Source: Roseomonas aeriglobus
GTDB taxonomy: Bacteria; Pseudomonadota; Alphaproteobacteria; Sphingomonadales; Sphingomonadaceae
Direction: 5' to 3'
Assembly (NCBI GenBank): GCA_016937575.1
Contig: JAFHKN010000002.1
Location: 930,001-994,000 of the forward strand
DNA: 64,000 nt
Part shown: positions 21,625 to 28,872 of the stretch, one piece after another
How positions within the stretch are numbered: position 1 is the stretch's first letter
How the letters are laid out: each line of letters begins with the position of its first letter
Translations under genes and position numbers: made by a program
The notes under the pieces: generated by a model
Seen by the model: the letters and a program-made list of their open reading frames with translations, nothing else
The model's database searches: none
What the model was told of the DNA's origin: nothing

Positions 21625-22145
21625 TGGCCACTGCCCCTCAGGACACGCTGCGCAAGGTCTTCGTCGACGGCCTGCGCAACGCCCATGCCCTGGAAAATCA
21701 GGCGATGGCGCTGATGGACCGGCAGATCGAGCATCTGGCCAATTACGCCGACGTCGAGCAGCAGCTGCGCGCTCACCGCGGTGAGACCGAACGCCAGATC
21801 GAACGGCTGGAGACGATCCTCGAAAGTCTCGGTGAAAGCCCTTCGATGGTGAAGGACATGGCGCTGACGATGAGCGGCAACATGGCCGCGCTCGGCCACA
21901 CCTTCGCGCCTGATGAAATCTTGAAGAACAGCTTCGCCAACTATGCCTTCGAGAGCTTCGAAGTGGCGAGCTACACCGCCTTGTGCGTGCTGGCCGAGGA
22001 TGGCGGCTATACCGAAGCGCTGCCGCTGTTGAAGCAGACGCTGGGCGAGGAGCAGGCGATGCAGAACTGGGTGGCGAAGACGCTGCCGGTGGTGGTGCGG
22101 AAATATGTCGACCGACGCGCGGAAGGGGAGACGGCGAGTCACTAA
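21624..22145 (+). CDS. YciE/YciF (DUF892) ferritin-like protein
   Basis: This 173-residue all-helical protein resembles the YciE/YciF DUF892 family of ferritin-like stress proteins. It shows the typical start DTLRKVFVDGLRNAHALE, EQQLRAHRGETERQIERLET, and the late FESFEVASYTALCVLAEDGG with glutamates spaced for metal binding. YciE-type proteins are induced by osmotic and oxidative stress, and their biochemical role is unclear. It overlaps the Mn catalase stop and is followed by a strong hairpin with a T run. Confidence 0.88.
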   Translation: MATAPQDTLRKVFVDGLRNAHALENQAMALMDRQIEHLANYADVEQQLRAHRGETERQIERLETILESLGESPSMVKDMALTMSGNMAALGHTFAPDEILKNSFANYAFESFEVASYTALCVLAEDGGYTEALPLLKQTLGEEQAMQNWVAKTLPVVVRKYVDRRAEGETASH

Positions 22146-22250
22146 TCTCCCTCTCCCTTTCAGGGGAGAGGGGCGGTGCCGCGCGCTTCGGTCCCCGTGG
22201 AACCCCTCTTTCTCCCAAACCCTCTCCCCTGAAGGGGAGAGGCTTTTTAA
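22146..22250 (+). terminator. Repeat with terminator-like hairpin
   Basis: A CCCTCTCCC-type repeat fills the space between convergent genes. Its right arm forms the hairpin CCTCTCCCCT / GA / AGGGGAGAGG (22221-22242), followed by CTTTTT. This is a good intrinsic terminator for the Mn catalase operon. The left arm at about 22147-22172 (TCTCCCTCTCCC..GGGGAGAGGGG) is the mate of the repeat. Confidence 0.75.
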
Positions 22251-22260
22251 TGCCCCGCTT

Positions 22261-23322
22261 TCACATCTCGAGTGCCACGAAGACCGCGCCCGTCCGCTCC
22301 TTCGCGTCTGCCACTTCGAATGCCTCGTTGATCCGCTCCAGCGGGAAGCGATGCGTGATCAGCTTGTCGACGCTCACCAGCCCCTTCGACAGCAGCTCCA
22401 GAACCGTGCCCTGTTCTGAGTCCAGCCCCCAGAAGGCGAAGCTCGCGCTGGGAACAAGCTGAATTTCGGACATCTGGATACGCTGCCATTCCAGGCCGAT
22501 CTCGGTCACGCCGGCATCGAAGCCGCCGACGATGACCACCTTGCCGCCACGCCGTGCCATGGCGGTCGCCTGGGGCAGGGTGGTCGGCATCGACGTGCCG
22601 CCGGCGCATTCGAACGCGACATCGACGCCGCGGCCGCCCGTGAACGCCTTGGCCGCCGCTGCGGGATCGTCGCGATCGGGATTGACGATGACGTCCGCGC
22701 CCAGCTCCTTCGCCAGCTGCAGGGAACTGTCGACCGTGTCGGCGATCAGGACATCCGCCCCGCTCGCCTTCGCGAGCATCAGCTGGCCGAGCCCGATCGG
22801 TCCGGCACCGATGATCGCGATCTTGCTGTTGATCCCGATGCCCGAAAGGTGCTGTGCGTGAAGACATACCGACAGCGTGTCGATCAGCGCCGCCTGTTCG
22901 AAGCTGATATGGTCGGGCAGCTTGTAGAATTTGCGCGCCGGCCCGACGACGAACTCGCCGTAAGCGCGCGACACGCAGGCGGTGCGTGTGGGGTAGAGGT
23001 TGGGGCAGAGGTTGTATTGCTGTACCCGGCACCACTCGCAGTCCCCGTCGCCCATCACGCTTTCGATGACCACGCGGTCGCCGACCGCGACATTCGTGAC
23101 CGCGGGGCCGACTTCGACCACTTCGCCGGCCAACTCGTGGCCAACGATATGATGTTCGAGCTCGGGCTCGGCCTTCTTCCAGTGGCGCAGGTCGGTCCCG
23201 CAGATGCCCGCGACGCGGATGCGGGCAAGCACCCAGTCGGCTGCCGGGATTTCGGGACGGTCGGTATCGGTCACCTCGAACCGACCGTCCGACGACTTGA
23301 GCGCCGCGCGCATCGTTGCCAT
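22261..23322 (-). CDS. Zinc-dependent alcohol/polyol dehydrogenase (MDR family)
   Basis: This is a 353-residue medium-chain dehydrogenase. Catalytic zinc ligands are Cys41 (GICGTD), His62 and Glu63 (GHELAGEV). The NAD(P) site is AIIGAGPIGLGQLM. The structural-zinc lobe has only three of the usual four cysteines (Cys95, Cys98, Cys106 in DGDCEWCRVQQYNLC), and an aspartate (92) stands where the first would be. It resembles threonine/sorbitol dehydrogenase-like enzymes. The substrate is unknown. It is the last gene of a four-gene operon that starts at 26587 and has a stress-type promoter. Confidence 0.88.
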   Translation of the reverse strand: MATMRAALKSSDGRFEVTDTDRPEIPAADWVLARIRVAGICGTDLRHWKKAEPELEHHIVGHELAGEVVEVGPAVTNVAVGDRVVIESVMGDGDCEWCRVQQYNLCPNLYPTRTACVSRAYGEFVVGPARKFYKLPDHISFEQAALIDTLSVCLHAQHLSGIGINSKIAIIGAGPIGLGQLMLAKASGADVLIADTVDSSLQLAKELGADVIVNPDRDDPAAAAKAFTGGRGVDVAFECAGGTSMPTTLPQATAMARRGGKVVIVGGFDAGVTEIGLEWQRIQMSEIQLVPSASFAFWGLDSEQGTVLELLSKGLVSVDKLITHRFPLERINEAFEVADAKERTGAVFVALEM

Positions 23323-23327
23323 CGGTG

Positions 23328-23627
23328 TTACCCCGCCCGGTCGATTGCGGTGCTTTCGTCGCCATGGCCGGTCGCAGGATAGCCGCCGCCGCCCTTTGGG
23401 CTCGCGTCATGATCCTCGCCGGTACCGCCACCGCCGACATTCGCGCCCGATCCATGGACTTCGCCGGTCGCCGGATCGATGCCCAGATGCTGGTCATCCT
23501 CGTCAGGGAGCGGCCGGTCGCGGTCATAGTCCTGCCCGGAATAGCCCTCCATCCGGTCGTAGCCGTGATCGGGCACCGGCCGTTCGGGATCGATCGGGCG
23601 GCCGTCGGCTTGGGTCGGTCTGGTCAT
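23328..23627 (-). CDS. Small hydrophilic, glycine-rich protein
   Basis: This is a 99-residue protein of low complexity, rich in Asp, Gly, Pro and Arg (PERPVPDHGYDRMEGYSGQD, GSGANVGGGGTGEDHDAS), and probably disordered. The ATG at 23627 is chosen because AGGAGA lies 6-7 bp upstream; the GTG at 23633 would be too close to it. It lies 5 bp before the dehydrogenase start and 13 bp after the SDR. Such hydrophilic proteins are common in desiccation and osmotic stress responses. That role is an inference from composition and promoter. Confidence 0.65.
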   Translation of the reverse strand: MTRPTQADGRPIDPERPVPDHGYDRMEGYSGQDYDRDRPLPDEDDQHLGIDPATGEVHGSGANVGGGGTGEDHDASPKGGGGYPATGHGDESTAIDRAG

Positions 23628-23640
23628 CCTCACTCTCCTG

Positions 23641-24369
23641 TTACGCCATTTCCTGCAACCGCGGTTCGATGCGCAGTGTCACCACGTCCGCCTGCGGCCC
23701 GCGGGTGAGCGCGAAGACGATCGCCTCCGCAATTTCGTCGGCGTGCAGCATTTCGTGGCTTTCGACGGCGGCGCGCTTCTCCGCGTCGTCGGCTTCCTGC
23801 ATGTCGGTGTTGACGGCGCCCGGCTGGATGACGGTCACACGGATGTTGCGATCGGCGACTTCCTTCCGCAACGTCTCGGCAAAGGCCTGGAGCCCGGCCT
23901 TGGTCGCCGAATAGACGCTTTCGCCCGGTGCCTTCAGTTCCGCGCTGATCGATCCGACGAACAGCAGATGCCCGCCGCCGGCCGCCTCCATGCGTTTCAG
24001 CGCGGCGCGGGCGCATGCCATGGTGCCGATCAGATTGGTCTCGACGACGTAACGCCACGCATCGTCGTCCATCTGGTCGATCGGATCGGCACCGAGTGCG
24101 GCGCAGGCGACCAGCATGTCGATCCCGCCGAGTTCGCTGTCGACCATGTCGAACACCGCCTGCACGCCCTCGCGCGTCGCGATGTCGGCGGTCAGACCGG
24201 TGGCGTCGACCATCGTCTCGATCGCCTCGTCGAGCGCATCGCGGTTGCGACCGAAGGTGACGATGCGTGCGCCTGCCTCTCCCAGCAGGCGGACGGTCGC
24301 CCGGCCGATGCCGGTCGTCCCGCCGGTCACCAGAATGCGCTTGTCGGTCAGGGAATTATGATCGGGCAT
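23641..24369 (-). CDS. Short-chain dehydrogenase/reductase
   Basis: This is a 242-residue classical SDR. The cofactor motif is TGGTTGIG near residue 15. The catalytic tetrad is Asn112, Ser140, Tyr153 and Lys157 (YSATK). RNRD after the second strand suggests NADP preference. The C-terminus with VVTLRIEPRLQ lacks a typical tail and gives no clue to the substrate. Its start overlaps the end of the upstream 743-aa gene by 14 bp, so they are coupled. Confidence 0.88.
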   Translation of the reverse strand: MPDHNSLTDKRILVTGGTTGIGRATVRLLGEAGARIVTFGRNRDALDEAIETMVDATGLTADIATREGVQAVFDMVDSELGGIDMLVACAALGADPIDQMDDDAWRYVVETNLIGTMACARAALKRMEAAGGGHLLFVGSISAELKAPGESVYSATKAGLQAFAETLRKEVADRNIRVTVIQPGAVNTDMQEADDAEKRAAVESHEMLHADEIAEAIVFALTRGPQADVVTLRIEPRLQEMA

Positions 24370-26587
24370 CGGATTGCTCCCAGGTCAGGATCAGGCGGCC
24401 GTTCGCCGGCACGCGGAAGTCGATACGGTCGGCCGTGGCGGCGTGCGGCGCGACGGTTTGACCATCGATCGTCGCGACGTGCGGCGTGCCGAGCTTGCGC
24501 CGCTTCAACCGGACGAGGCTGATCCCTGCCAAGCTGGTCTCCCCGCCGTCGAGCGTGATCGACAGGGCGCGATCGCCGGTGCGTTCGGCCGCGCGGACGA
24601 AATGGTCGCAGAACAGACGGAACGGTGCACCGTCGACGGTGTGGAACGCGCGCGTGGCAAACACCATCACCGCGCCTCCGCCATAGACTTCCTGCCCGAC
24701 CTGACCGGCGGGCTGCCCGTCGGGATACAGGTCCTCGAGCGGGAAGGAGAGCTTCCGGTCGACATGCCCGTTATTCTCGCGTTGCTTCTCGGCGATGGCC
24801 TCTTCGGGCAGGGCGTCGGGGTAATAATACCACGCCCGGTCGAGTGCATATTTGCAATATTCGGCGATCAGCATTCGCGCCGCCGGCTCCAGTTCCGGCC
24901 CGCCGTCGTTCAGATAATGTTCGAAGGCCACGAAGCTGTCGAAACATTCGTACATCGCCATGTACGGCGCGTCCTGCAGGCAGGTCGCGCCCAGGAAGTT
25001 GCGGTAATGGGCCGCGTGGCCGATCTCGCTTTCCCAGATCTCGCAATTGTGCAGGAAGCTGCCGAGGTAGACGTAGCTCTGCTCGAGGTAGATCTTCTGC
25101 CCGGTGATCCGCCATAGCCGCATGCAGGCCGCGGCACCCCAGGCGGTCAGATTTGCCTGGTAATTGATATTGAACCGCAGCCCCATCGCCGCGTCGATCG
25201 CCGCGCGCGCTTCGTCCAGGAACCGCTTGTCGTCGGTCAGCTGGAATGCCTGCAGCATAACCCAGGCGTAGACCCCGCCGACATCGGTCTGCCCACGCCC
25301 GTCGGCGTCGGCGACATCGACGATGATTGAGAAGTCGGTGATTTTGTACTGGACCGGCCAGCGATAATCGAAATGCTGTGCCGCGCGGATGCCGAAGTCG
25401 ATCGACCGCAGCAACAGGTCGCGCGCTCCCTCGTCGCCGTCGAGCGCCAACCGGCCGAGGTTGAGCATCGGATGATAGAGATACCAGCTGTCGACCGCGT
25501 CGGCATCCTTGTCGTCGCCGACATTGGGCAGATACCGGCGCAGCGACTTGAGTTTGGGATCGTAGAACTTTTCGACCCCCGCCTTGAAATCGGTCTCCAG
25601 CGGATGCGTCTCGCCAACCCAGCGGCTCCAGTCGTGGATCGCCGCGACGATCGACATCTGCACCATGATGTCGGGGTATTCCGCATTCGTGTACGGGTGG
25701 ACATAGCGGTGGCCGTAATGCCGGATCGTTGCCTCCGACGCGGTGTCCAGATCGTGCAGCGTGCGTTCCGCACGGTCGATCCAGTCGCGATAGTCGGTCG
25801 GGGGCGGGGCGATCTGCTTATACGCGACGCCCAGCATCTGGATGAACCGCCTTGCGCTGTCACGCTCGTCGGCGGCCGCATCGTGACGGAAGACCAGGAT
25901 CGCATCGGACACCGTCGTGGTCTCATCCGCCGGCAGCGGCTGGTCGAGCGGCGCGATCGGCAGCAGCATCCCGAGTTCGGGCCATTCGCCACCGACGACG
26001 CCGTCAGGCTTCGTGCCCGTCACCCGGTAATAAGGGTTCAGCGCGGTCAGATTCTGAAAATACAGCACATCGCCGAAACCGGGGTCGTCGATCCGGAAGT
26101 ACAGAATGCCTCCGTTCAACCCGCGCTGTGCCGCCTCGACCACGCCTTCCGCCCCCAGCGGATCGTCGCTTGCGTCGAGCGGATAGAGATCGCGCGGCTG
26201 GAACGGTAGCCACAGCGGGGCCGTCGGCGTCACGCTCGTCGTCACGCGCACCGACTCCAGCGCCTCGTCGGCGATGCGGATCGCCACGACATGGTCACCG
26301 ATCGCGCTGGTGACACGCAGGCGCAGCGCTTCGCCCTCTTCGGCCGCCACCGCGGCGCACTCGAACGGAGCCGGCACATAGGCGACACGCATCGCCAGGC
26401 CGCCATCGCGCGCACGCCGCAGCACGAGCCAGACTGAGTCCGTCGTGGTCAGCACCTGCGCTGCCAACGAACCGAGCGCGAACTCGGCCACTTGGTCCGT
26501 GCTACCGCTCTTCAGCGCGATCTTGAGCGCGAGCAGATGCGGGCTGACCCCGCGGCTGTCCCTTGATGTCGCGTCCGGCTGTGTCAT
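24356..26587 (-). CDS. Unknown 743-aa protein, helical-barrel glycosidase-like
   Basis: This is a large cytoplasmic-looking protein without a signal peptide. The N-terminal ~230 residues are beta-rich. Residues ~270-600 are helical with many aromatic and acidic residues (HYGHRYVHPYTNAEYPDIMV, DSWYLYHPMLNLGRLAL, YAWVMLQAFQLTDDKRFLDE, YLGSFLHNCEIWESEIGH), a layout like the (alpha/alpha)6 barrels of some glycoside hydrolases and epimerases. The C-terminal ~100 residues are again beta-like. I cannot name the family or catalytic residues. It heads the operon with the SDR, the small hydrophilic protein and the Zn dehydrogenase, so sugar or polyol metabolism under stress is plausible. The ATG at 26587 lies only about 10 bp after a candidate -10 element. 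Confidence 0.7.
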   Translation of the reverse strand: MTQPDATSRDSRGVSPHLLALKIALKSGSTDQVAEFALGSLAAQVLTTTDSVWLVLRRARDGGLAMRVAYVPAPFECAAVAAEEGEALRLRVTSAIGDHVVAIRIADEALESVRVTTSVTPTAPLWLPFQPRDLYPLDASDDPLGAEGVVEAAQRGLNGGILYFRIDDPGFGDVLYFQNLTALNPYYRVTGTKPDGVVGGEWPELGMLLPIAPLDQPLPADETTTVSDAILVFRHDAAADERDSARRFIQMLGVAYKQIAPPPTDYRDWIDRAERTLHDLDTASEATIRHYGHRYVHPYTNAEYPDIMVQMSIVAAIHDWSRWVGETHPLETDFKAGVEKFYDPKLKSLRRYLPNVGDDKDADAVDSWYLYHPMLNLGRLALDGDEGARDLLLRSIDFGIRAAQHFDYRWPVQYKITDFSIIVDVADADGRGQTDVGGVYAWVMLQAFQLTDDKRFLDEARAAIDAAMGLRFNINYQANLTAWGAAACMRLWRITGQKIYLEQSYVYLGSFLHNCEIWESEIGHAAHYRNFLGATCLQDAPYMAMYECFDSFVAFEHYLNDGGPELEPAARMLIAEYCKYALDRAWYYYPDALPEEAIAEKQRENNGHVDRKLSFPLEDLYPDGQPAGQVGQEVYGGGAVMVFATRAFHTVDGAPFRLFCDHFVRAAERTGDRALSITLDGGETSLAGISLVRLKRRKLGTPHVATIDGQTVAPHAATADRIDFRVPANGRLILTWEQSDARS

Positions 26588-26595
26588 GCGGGAAG

Positions 26596-26620
26596 AACAG
26601 GTCCGCCAACGTACCGTTCC
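26596..26620 (-). promoter_or_regulatory. EcfG-type promoter candidate, GGAAC-N17-GTT
   Basis: On the minus strand, GGAAC (26620-26616) is followed after 17 bp by GTT (26598-26596). This is an exact match to the general-stress EcfG pattern. It lies directly before the 743-aa gene and would drive the four-gene operon. Only 8 bp separate GTT from the annotated ATG, so the mRNA may be leaderless or the true start may be further in. Confidence 0.5.
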
Positions 26621-26650
26621 GCTTGAGAATGCGCGGATTTACCTGCGTCA

Positions 26651-27598
26651 TTACGTTTGTGCGACAACCGCTTCGGCGTGCTTCTCCGGCCGGATGTAGA
26701 TCGACGTCAGTTGCGGCAGCGCGGCTTTCAGGTCCGATTCGATCGCTTCGATCAGCGTCTCGCCGTCGCCCATCGTCAGCGCGTCGTCGAAATCGGCGCT
26801 GACCGCGACGAAGACCGCCTGCGGCGAGGTGTGGATCGTGCGGACATGATTGACCGACACTATTCCGCGGTGCCGGGTGACATGGTCGCGGATCGTCGCA
26901 ACCAACTGCGGGTCGGCCGCCTCGCCGATCAGCAGCCCCTTGGCCTCGCGCGCCAGCAGGATCGCGACTCCGGCGAGCACCAGGCCGATCGCGATCGATG
27001 CGATGCCATCGATCCGCGGGTCGCCGTAGGCGTGACTCGCCCAGATACCTATCCCGGCGAAGACGAGGCCGATCAGGGCCGCGCTGTCCTCGAACAGCAC
27101 CATGAAGCCCGCCGGGTCCTTCGACCGCCGGATCGCGCGCCACCAGCCCTGTCCGCCCCGGCTGGCGTTGAACTCGCGCACCGCGATGATCCAGGACGTT
27201 CCCTCCAACGCGACCGCGATACCCAGCACGATGTAGTTGACCATCGGGTCGCGCAGCGGCTCGGGCTCGCGGATGTGCAGATAGCCCTCGTAGACCGACA
27301 CGCCCGCACCGATCGCGAAGATCAGCATTGCGACGACGAATGCCCAGAAATAGAGTTCGCGACCATAGCCGAACGGATAGGCGGCGTCCGGCGGTCGGGC
27401 GGCGCGCCTCTGACCGTAAAGCAGCAGGATCTGGTTGCCGCTGTCGACCAGCGAATGCACACCCTCGGTCAGCATCGACGACGATCCGGTGATCCCGGCG
27501 GCAATAAATTTGGCGACCGCGATGCCGAGGTTGGCGGCCAGCGCGCCATAAAGGACGACATTGGCGCGAACGGCGGCGACAAGGGAAGAGGTGCTCAC
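26651..27598 (-). CDS. Cation diffusion facilitator transporter
   Basis: This 315-residue inner-membrane protein has about six membrane helices and a C-terminal soluble domain. CDF features are SSSMLTEGVHSLVDSGNQ in helix 2 and MVLFEDSAALIGLVFAGIG in helix 5, which supply the metal-binding His/Asp residues, and the helix 6 segment IASIAIGLVLAGVAILLARE. The pattern LFEDSAAL and the long loop after helix 3 resemble SLC30A9-like members. It would export Zn, Fe or Mn. The metal cannot be told from sequence alone. It lies among oxidative-stress genes. Confidence 0.9.
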   Translation of the reverse strand: MSTSSLVAAVRANVVLYGALAANLGIAVAKFIAAGITGSSSMLTEGVHSLVDSGNQILLLYGQRRAARPPDAAYPFGYGRELYFWAFVVAMLIFAIGAGVSVYEGYLHIREPEPLRDPMVNYIVLGIAVALEGTSWIIAVREFNASRGGQGWWRAIRRSKDPAGFMVLFEDSAALIGLVFAGIGIWASHAYGDPRIDGIASIAIGLVLAGVAILLAREAKGLLIGEAADPQLVATIRDHVTRHRGIVSVNHVRTIHTSPQAVFVAVSADFDDALTMGDGETLIEAIESDLKAALPQLTSIYIRPEKHAEAVVAQT

Positions 27599-27673
27599 GC
27601 CCGCTCAAGCGCGGGGCGGGCGTAGGTGTTCCACACCGGCCGTGCCCCCACGGAGGCGGATGCTCCGGCAGCG

Positions 27674-28780
27674 TCAGTCCACCGTCATCGGCTCGATCGT
27701 GACATCCTCGAGCCGCCTCGGCTCGTGGATCGGGCACCCGTTGAACCGTCCGCGATAATCCGCGGAGAATTTATAGGTGTCTTTGCGTGCACGGTTTACC
27801 GCCCCCAGCGGTCGATGTGCCGCCAGGCCGTGCCACACGCTGAACGCCAGCCGATCCTCCTGCCGCTCGCTGGTGCCATAGATCCACGCCGCCTGCGGCT
27901 CGACGGTCAGCGTCGCGACCGTGCGGTACGGGCTTGCCTCCTCGTCCCACACCGCACTCGCGTCCTCGATCGGCATCGCCTCGAGATCGGTGTTGAGCTG
28001 CACGCGCAGCTCCCATGTCCCGCCCTGTTCCTCCAGCAATTCGTTCATCGCCTCGCGGTTGGCGTCGGGGCGGCCGGACGCTTCGATCGTCTCGTCGGCG
28101 AAATCCTTGATCCCACTGACCGGCGCGAACTGAAATTTGGCGATATGGTCGCCGTAGCGGAACGGTGTCTGGCTGAAATATGTGGTGCCGAGTGGATGGA
28201 CGGGCTTGGCACCGCCCAGCGTGTTGAGCAGCACCGACTTCTGTCCGACCGCCTCCAGCCCGGCCTCGACGGTGCGAAGGACGCTGGACAGGACCTTCTT
28301 CGCGCCCTCTGCCTTGTCGGTCGTCGCGGCGAGCATCTTGAGGTTGCCCAGGAATTTTTCCGGGTTTGGCGCAGCGAAGGCGGGCGCGTTCGCCGCTATG
28401 AAGTCCTGCGTCGTGTCGCCTTCGCTGCCCGGCAGTCGTTCACCCTCGACGCCCAATATCTTTACCGCCAATCCCCGGGGCAGGCGGATCGCGTCATCCA
28501 ATATATCGCCGGCGTTGGTCGAAAAGCGCAGGATCGCATCATAATCGCCCGTGCGCGCAAAAAGGCCCTGCGCGAGTTCTGGCGGCAGGTCGCCGTGGAT
28601 GGTCAGCTTACCCGGGACCAGCCCGTGGGCCTTGGCATGCACCGATCGGACAGCGTGACCATAGTCCTCGGACGTCGTGTCCAGGATCGTCTTGAACTGG
28701 TCCTTCAGCCCGGCGATCGTCTCGGCCTCGTCAGCCTCGGGACGTTCGATGTCCGCGCTGTAACGTACCGGCTGGGCCAT
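27674..28780 (-). CDS. Catalase-family haem protein (SrpA-like)
   Basis: This is a 368-residue catalase-like protein, shorter than true catalases (~480-700). The start region VRSVHAKAHGLVPGKLTI holds the distal histidine and its neighbours. RFSTNAGD resembles the catalase RFST motif. The C-terminal FSVWHGLAAHRPLGAVNRAR holds a likely haem-proximal arginine region. Such minicatalases have low catalase activity or use organic peroxides. It is transcribed from a GGAAC-N17-GTT promoter that overlaps a divergent one. No export signal is visible, so it is probably cytoplasmic. Confidence 0.85.
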   Translation of the reverse strand: MAQPVRYSADIERPEADEAETIAGLKDQFKTILDTTSEDYGHAVRSVHAKAHGLVPGKLTIHGDLPPELAQGLFARTGDYDAILRFSTNAGDILDDAIRLPRGLAVKILGVEGERLPGSEGDTTQDFIAANAPAFAAPNPEKFLGNLKMLAATTDKAEGAKKVLSSVLRTVEAGLEAVGQKSVLLNTLGGAKPVHPLGTTYFSQTPFRYGDHIAKFQFAPVSGIKDFADETIEASGRPDANREAMNELLEEQGGTWELRVQLNTDLEAMPIEDASAVWDEEASPYRTVATLTVEPQAAWIYGTSERQEDRLAFSVWHGLAAHRPLGAVNRARKDTYKFSADYRGRFNGCPIHEPRRLEDVTIEPMTVD

Positions 28781-28806
28781 CCCTCAATCTCCATCAGTGT
28801 CGAAAC

Positions 28807-28831
28807 TGAACCATTCCCGGCACGGCCCGTT
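28807..28831 (+). promoter_or_regulatory. Candidate EcfG-type promoter of the molybdoenzyme gene
   Basis: TGAAC (28807-28811) and GTT (28829-28831) are 17 bp apart on the plus strand, 41 bp before the molybdoenzyme start. One base differs from GGAAC. It shares both boxes with the minus-strand promoter at 28809-28833. Confidence 0.4.
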
Positions 28832-28833
28832 CC
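28809..28833 (-). promoter_or_regulatory. EcfG-type promoter of the catalase-family gene
   Basis: On the minus strand, GGAAC (28833-28829) is followed after 17 bp by GTT (28811-28809). This is an exact match, with the GTT 28 bp before the catalase-family ATG. That distance is normal for this promoter class and leaves room for an untranslated leader. Confidence 0.6.
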
Positions 28834-28872
28834 ATTCTATCGTGCGACGGTACTGGACAGGACGAAGACGGC

